Assembly (NCBI GenBank): GCA_018242295.1
Contig: JAFECE010000009.1
Location: forward strand, 186,001-250,000
Direction of reading: 5' to 3'
DNA from: Pseudomonadota bacterium
GTDB lineage: Bacteria > Pseudomonadota > Alphaproteobacteria > Rhizobiales > Hyphomicrobiaceae
Length of the DNA stretch: 64,000 nucleotides
The first letter of the stretch is position 1, and each line of letters begins with the position of its first letter. The translations under genes and the position numbers were made by a program. Positions 60,842 to 64,000 of this stretch are shown here, in pieces. The notes beneath the pieces were generated by a model, which saw only the letters and a list, made by a program, of their open reading frames with translations, had not been told where the DNA came from and made no database searches.

Positions 60842-63142
60842 TTGGACTCGATCAACACCCGCATTGCCAAGGAACTTAGCGTTCAGCCCGCTCAAGTGAC
60901 CGCGGCCGTAGACCTGCTTAAAGAAGGCGCAACCGTCCCCTTCATCGCGCGCTACCGCAAAGAGAAGACCGGCGGACTCGATGATACTCAACTCCGCAAG
61001 CTCGAAGAGCGTCTGGGGTACTTGACCGAACTCGAAGACCGGCGCGCATCGGTGCTGAAGAGCATCAACGAGCAAGGTAAGCTGACGCCGGAATTGCAAC
61101 GCGCGATTTCCGCCGCGGACACCAAGGTTGAACTCGAGGATCTCTACGCACCCTTCAAGCCGAAGCGGCGAACGAAAGCCCAGATCGCGCGCGAGGCCGG
61201 GCTCGAGCCGCTGGCCGATGCGCTCATCGGAAATCCATCGCTTGATCCGCCGAAAGAGGCGGAAAAATATGTCTCTACCGAGAAGGGCGTGAGCGACGCC
61301 AAGGCAGCGCTAGAAGGCGCGCGTTCCATCCTGATCGAGCGGATCGGCGAAGATGCGAAGCTCGTCGGTGATTTGCGCCAGTGGCTGTGGGCGACAGGCC
61401 TCCTCATTTCGAAAGTGCTGAAGGGCAAAGATGCCGAAGGCGCAAAGTTTTCCGACTATTTCGATTTTCACCAGGCAATCCGCCAAATACCGTCGCACCG
61501 TGCGTTGGCGCTCTTGCGCGGGCGGAACGAGGGTTTTCTCGACCTTGATCTCGATGTCGAATTGGAGCCGAACCGGCCGCATCCGGCCGAGGCAAAGATC
61601 ATGGCCGCTTTCAACATCGCCGAGCGCAGCCGCGCCGCGGACAAGTGGCTGATCGATACCGTCAAGCTTGCGTGGAAGACGAAGCTCCACACATCCCTCG
61701 CCGCCGATCTGCTGACGCGGGTGAAGGAGGAGTCTGACACCGCAGCCATCGGAGTCTTCAAGTCCAACCTCAAGGATCTGCTTCTCGCAGCGCCTGCGGG
61801 TTCGCGCGTAACGATGGGCCTCGATCCCGGCATACGTACCGGCGTGAAGGTCGCCGTTGTCGATCAGACCGGCAAGGTTCTCGATACGGCCACCGTCTAT
61901 CCGCACGAACCGCGTAACGATTGGAATGGTGCGCTCGCTACGTTGGCCGCGTTGTGCATGAAGCATAAGGTCGACATTATTGCCATCGGCAACGGAACAG
62001 CCAGTCGTGAAACCGACAAGCTCGGCGCCGATCTGATGAAGAAAATGCCAGATCTGAAACTGACAAAGGTGATCGTCTCCGAGGCGGGCGCATCAGTCTA
62101 TTCCGCATCCGAGATCGGCGCGCGGGAGTTTCCGAATCTGGACGTGTCCTTGCGTGGCGCGGTGTCGATCGCGCGTCGTCTGCAGGACCCGCTCGCAGAG
62201 CTCGTGAAGATCGAACCAAAAGCCATCGGCGTTGGCCAATACCAGCACGACGTCAACCAAGCAGAGCTCGCGCGCTCGCTCGATGCCGTCGTCGAAGACT
62301 GCGTCAACTCCGTCGGCGTTGATGTAAACATGGCCTCGGCGCCGCTCCTCGCCCGCGTTGCCGGACTGAATGCTACGATAGCGGCCAATATCGTTCTGCA
62401 CCGGAATGAGAACGGCGCCTTCAAGAAGCGCACGGAAATCAAAAAGGTCGCTCGCCTGGGTCCGAAGGCCTACGAGCAAGCGGCCGGCTTTTTGCGGATC
62501 GCGAATGGTCCGAACCCGCTCGACGCATCGGCTGTACATCCTGAAGCCTACGACGTCGTCGAACGCATCGCGAAGGAGATGAGGCGGCCCGTCAAGGCGA
62601 TGATTGGCGACAGCGCATTCCTGAAATCCCTCAACCCGAAGCAATTCGCTGACGAACGCTTCGGCACGCCAACCGTGATCGACATTCTGGCCGAGCTTGA
62701 AAAGCCCGGCCGCGATCCACGTCCCGAGTTCAAGACGGCCGAATTCAAGGAGGGCGTCGAGAAAATCGCGGATTTGCGTCCCGGCATGATGCTCGAAGGT
62801 GTCGTGACCAACGTGACGGCATTCGGCGCCTTCGTCGATGTTGGTGTGCATCAAGATGGATTGGTGCATGTATCCGAGCTTGCAGATAAATTCGTGAAGG
62901 ATCCGCGCGAGATCGTGAAGGCGGGAGACGTGGTGAAGGTCCGCGTGAAGGACGTCGATGTCGATCGCAAGCGCATCGCGCTCACCATGAAATCCGGAGC
63001 GGTCGAAAGCCATTCGCCTGCACGCGAAAGAGGCGCCGATGTGCGGCGAGCAAATGTTCAGGCGTCGAGTCCTAAGAGCCACGAGGGGGAGTCGGCTCTT
63101 GCAGCTGCGCTCCGCCGCGCACGAGAAGCCGGGAAAAATTAA
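60842..63142 (+). CDS. tex: Tex family RNA-binding/transcription accessory protein
   Basis: 766 residues; TTG start with AGAGGAT upstream. Domains in order are the Tex N-terminal helical region ([14 protein letters not shown]-like start, [27 protein letters not shown]), a YqgF/RNase H-like domain ([34 protein letters not shown]), helix-hairpin-helix motifs ([17 protein letters not shown]) and a C-terminal S1 domain ([39 protein letters not shown]). It binds nucleic acid and affects transcription and stress tolerance. Monocistronic and intact. Confidence 0.96.
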   Translation: MDSINTRIAKELSVQPAQVTAAVDLLKEGATVPFIARYRKEKTGGLDDTQLRKLEERLGYLTELEDRRASVLKSINEQGKLTPELQRAISAADTKVELEDLYAPFKPKRRTKAQIAREAGLEPLADALIGNPSLDPPKEAEKYVSTEKGVSDAKAALEGARSILIERIGEDAKLVGDLRQWLWATGLLISKVLKGKDAEGAKFSDYFDFHQAIRQIPSHRALALLRGRNEGFLDLDLDVELEPNRPHPAEAKIMAAFNIAERSRAADKWLIDTVKLAWKTKLHTSLAADLLTRVKEESDTAAIGVFKSNLKDLLLAAPAGSRVTMGLDPGIRTGVKVAVVDQTGKVLDTATVYPHEPRNDWNGALATLAALCMKHKVDIIAIGNGTASRETDKLGADLMKKMPDLKLTKVIVSEAGASVYSASEIGAREFPNLDVSLRGAVSIARRLQDPLAELVKIEPKAIGVGQYQHDVNQAELARSLDAVVEDCVNSVGVDVNMASAPLLARVAGLNATIAANIVLHRNENGAFKKRTEIKKVARLGPKAYEQAAGFLRIANGPNPLDASAVHPEAYDVVERIAKEMRRPVKAMIGDSAFLKSLNPKQFADERFGTPTVIDILAELEKPGRDPRPEFKTAEFKEGVEKIADLRPGMMLEGVVTNVTAFGAFVDVGVHQDGLVHVSELADKFVKDPREIVKAGDVVKVRVKDVDVDRKRIALTMKSGAVESHSPARERGADVRRANVQASSPKSHEGESALAAALRRAREAGKN

Positions 63143-63175
63143 AGGCTGCAGAGTTATCGCTCTGCTCAGGCCAAA

Positions 63176-63913
63176 TCAAAAAATGCCTTCGCTGTGCTCT
63201 GCGACGTAAGCTGCAAGGCCCAGCGTGTGGTCGCGCGCCAATTTTTCGGCGAGTTCCGTCTCGCGTCTTTCCAAAGCTTCGATGATTCCGAGGTGATCTT
63301 CGATCGACCGCGCGGCGCGATGGTCGCGGCCAATCGTAATCTGCCTGATCCCGCGCACGTGCAGCACCAGGTTCTCCGTCATCTCAGCGAGGAGGGGAGA
63401 GCCCGTCAGTTCAATCATCGTTTGGTGAAAGCGGATATTCGCTGTCGAATATTCATACAGAAAATCCTCGGGCTTGTGGCTTGCGTCGAATTCTTTGAAA
63501 AGCAGGCGCAGCCTTCCGATTTCCTCGTCGCTTGCGCGTTGCGTAATAAGTCGCGCGGCCATGCCCTCGAGTGCGGCCCAGACTTGAATCATCTCTACGA
63601 CTTCGTGCTTGGTCTTTTTGACGACCATAATCCCGCGACGCGGTACCGATTTAACGAAGCCTTGCTGCTCGAGCATGAGTATGGCTTCGCGCACTGGCGT
63701 GCGGCTCACGCCGAGTTTTTCGGACAAGTGACGCTCGTCGATCCAGGCTTGCTCTGGCGAGCTGTAAATATCCATCTCTATGATTGCGCTCTTGAGAGCC
63801 TTGTAGGCTTTCGCCTTGAAGGTTTCTTCTTGCGCGAAAGGCTTGAGGACAAGATCTGGTGTTGAGGTTTGAGATAAAGGCCGGCCTGCGCGAGCCTGGG
63901 CTTTTTCAGCCAC
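63176..63913 (-). CDS. GntR family regulator, FCD (FadR-type) subfamily
   Basis: 245 residues, GTG start with GGGAGA upstream. The winged helix-turn-helix is LSEKLGVSRTPVREAILMLEQQGFV, and the wing is RRGIMVVKK. The FCD effector domain has the usual ligands in FHQTMIELTGSPLLAEM and IEDHLGIIEALERR. These regulators bind small carboxylic acids. The gene it controls is probably beyond the right edge: the 87 bases after its start (63914-64000) are non-coding and may be a divergent promoter. Confidence 0.9.
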   Translation of the reverse strand: MAEKAQARAGRPLSQTSTPDLVLKPFAQEETFKAKAYKALKSAIIEMDIYSSPEQAWIDERHLSEKLGVSRTPVREAILMLEQQGFVKSVPRRGIMVVKKTKHEVVEMIQVWAALEGMAARLITQRASDEEIGRLRLLFKEFDASHKPEDFLYEYSTANIRFHQTMIELTGSPLLAEMTENLVLHVRGIRQITIGRDHRAARSIEDHLGIIEALERRETELAEKLARDHTLGLAAYVAEHSEGIF

Positions 63914-64000
63914 GATTGTAGTCTCCCGAACGGACGCGAATTTTCTTGTGCCTTAGTTTAGGCCAAGATCGTGCCAGTCCCCAATTACTTCGGTGTGATG

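Overview
The window looks like a chromosomal segment of a hopanoid-producing alphaproteobacterium of the order Hyphomicrobiales, most like a Hyphomicrobium-type methylotroph. This rests on gene content and order, not on a marker gene: a complete hpn cluster with dxs and ispH built in, a PQQ dehydrogenase with a lanthanide-type active site next to a dihaem cytochrome c, cobalamin-riboswitch-controlled cbtBA, and egtBD. I found no rRNA, tRNA, CRISPR array, insertion sequence or phage gene.

Layout. 1-3070: an RND efflux pump (permease cut by the window edge, plus its adaptor) divergent from a TetR regulator, with a long palindromic operator between them. 3202-4512: a secreted sorbosone-dehydrogenase-like beta-propeller. 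4546-24202: the hopanoid island. hpnABCDE-shc-hpnG run forward with overlapping or nearly abutting genes; ispH-hpnH run back towards hpnG and overlap its 3' end; hpnN faces hpnI-hpnJ; then come an MlaA-type lipoprotein, hpnM and dxs. Together these supply isoprenoid precursor (Dxs, IspH), squalene (HpnCDE), hopene (Shc), adenosylhopane and its processing (HpnH, HpnG), polar head-group decoration (HpnI, HpnJ) and delivery to the outer membrane (HpnN, with HpnM and MlaA as likely lipid-trafficking partners). hpnK is not here.

24256-28286: two tandem secreted Cys proteins, another small secreted protein, a DUF1289 protein, and cbtBA under a cobalamin riboswitch, divergent from a histidine-phosphatase-fold protein whose first catalytic His is Asn. 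28530-30958: PQQ alcohol dehydrogenase and dihaem cytochrome c. 30961-35221: a leftward run with an ankyrin protein, two uncharacterised membrane-associated proteins, an APC permease and three small membrane proteins, preceded by repeated TTGAT/ATCAA dyads. 35583-39071: a c-di-GMP-responsive (PilZ) cellulose-synthase-like glycosyltransferase with an HlyD partner. 39423-42938: a haem-receptor-like TonB-dependent protein and a TonB protein. 43104-48607: a conserved small protein, an exported dienelactone hydrolase, and an AaeXAB-type efflux operon (FUSC/DUF1656/HlyD) divergent from its own TetR.

50030-55598: a polysaccharide ABC exporter (Wzm/Wzt) with a methyltransferase and two glycosyltransferases. 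55620-58483: a VOC protein and the ergothioneine genes egtB-egtD, closed by a clear terminator. 58709-60640 is the most disturbed stretch: two coupled unknown genes, a single-domain response regulator, a decayed second receiver, a frameshifted cupin relic resembling oxalate decarboxylase, and a 54-residue membrane peptide. Tex and a GntR/FCD regulator close the window.
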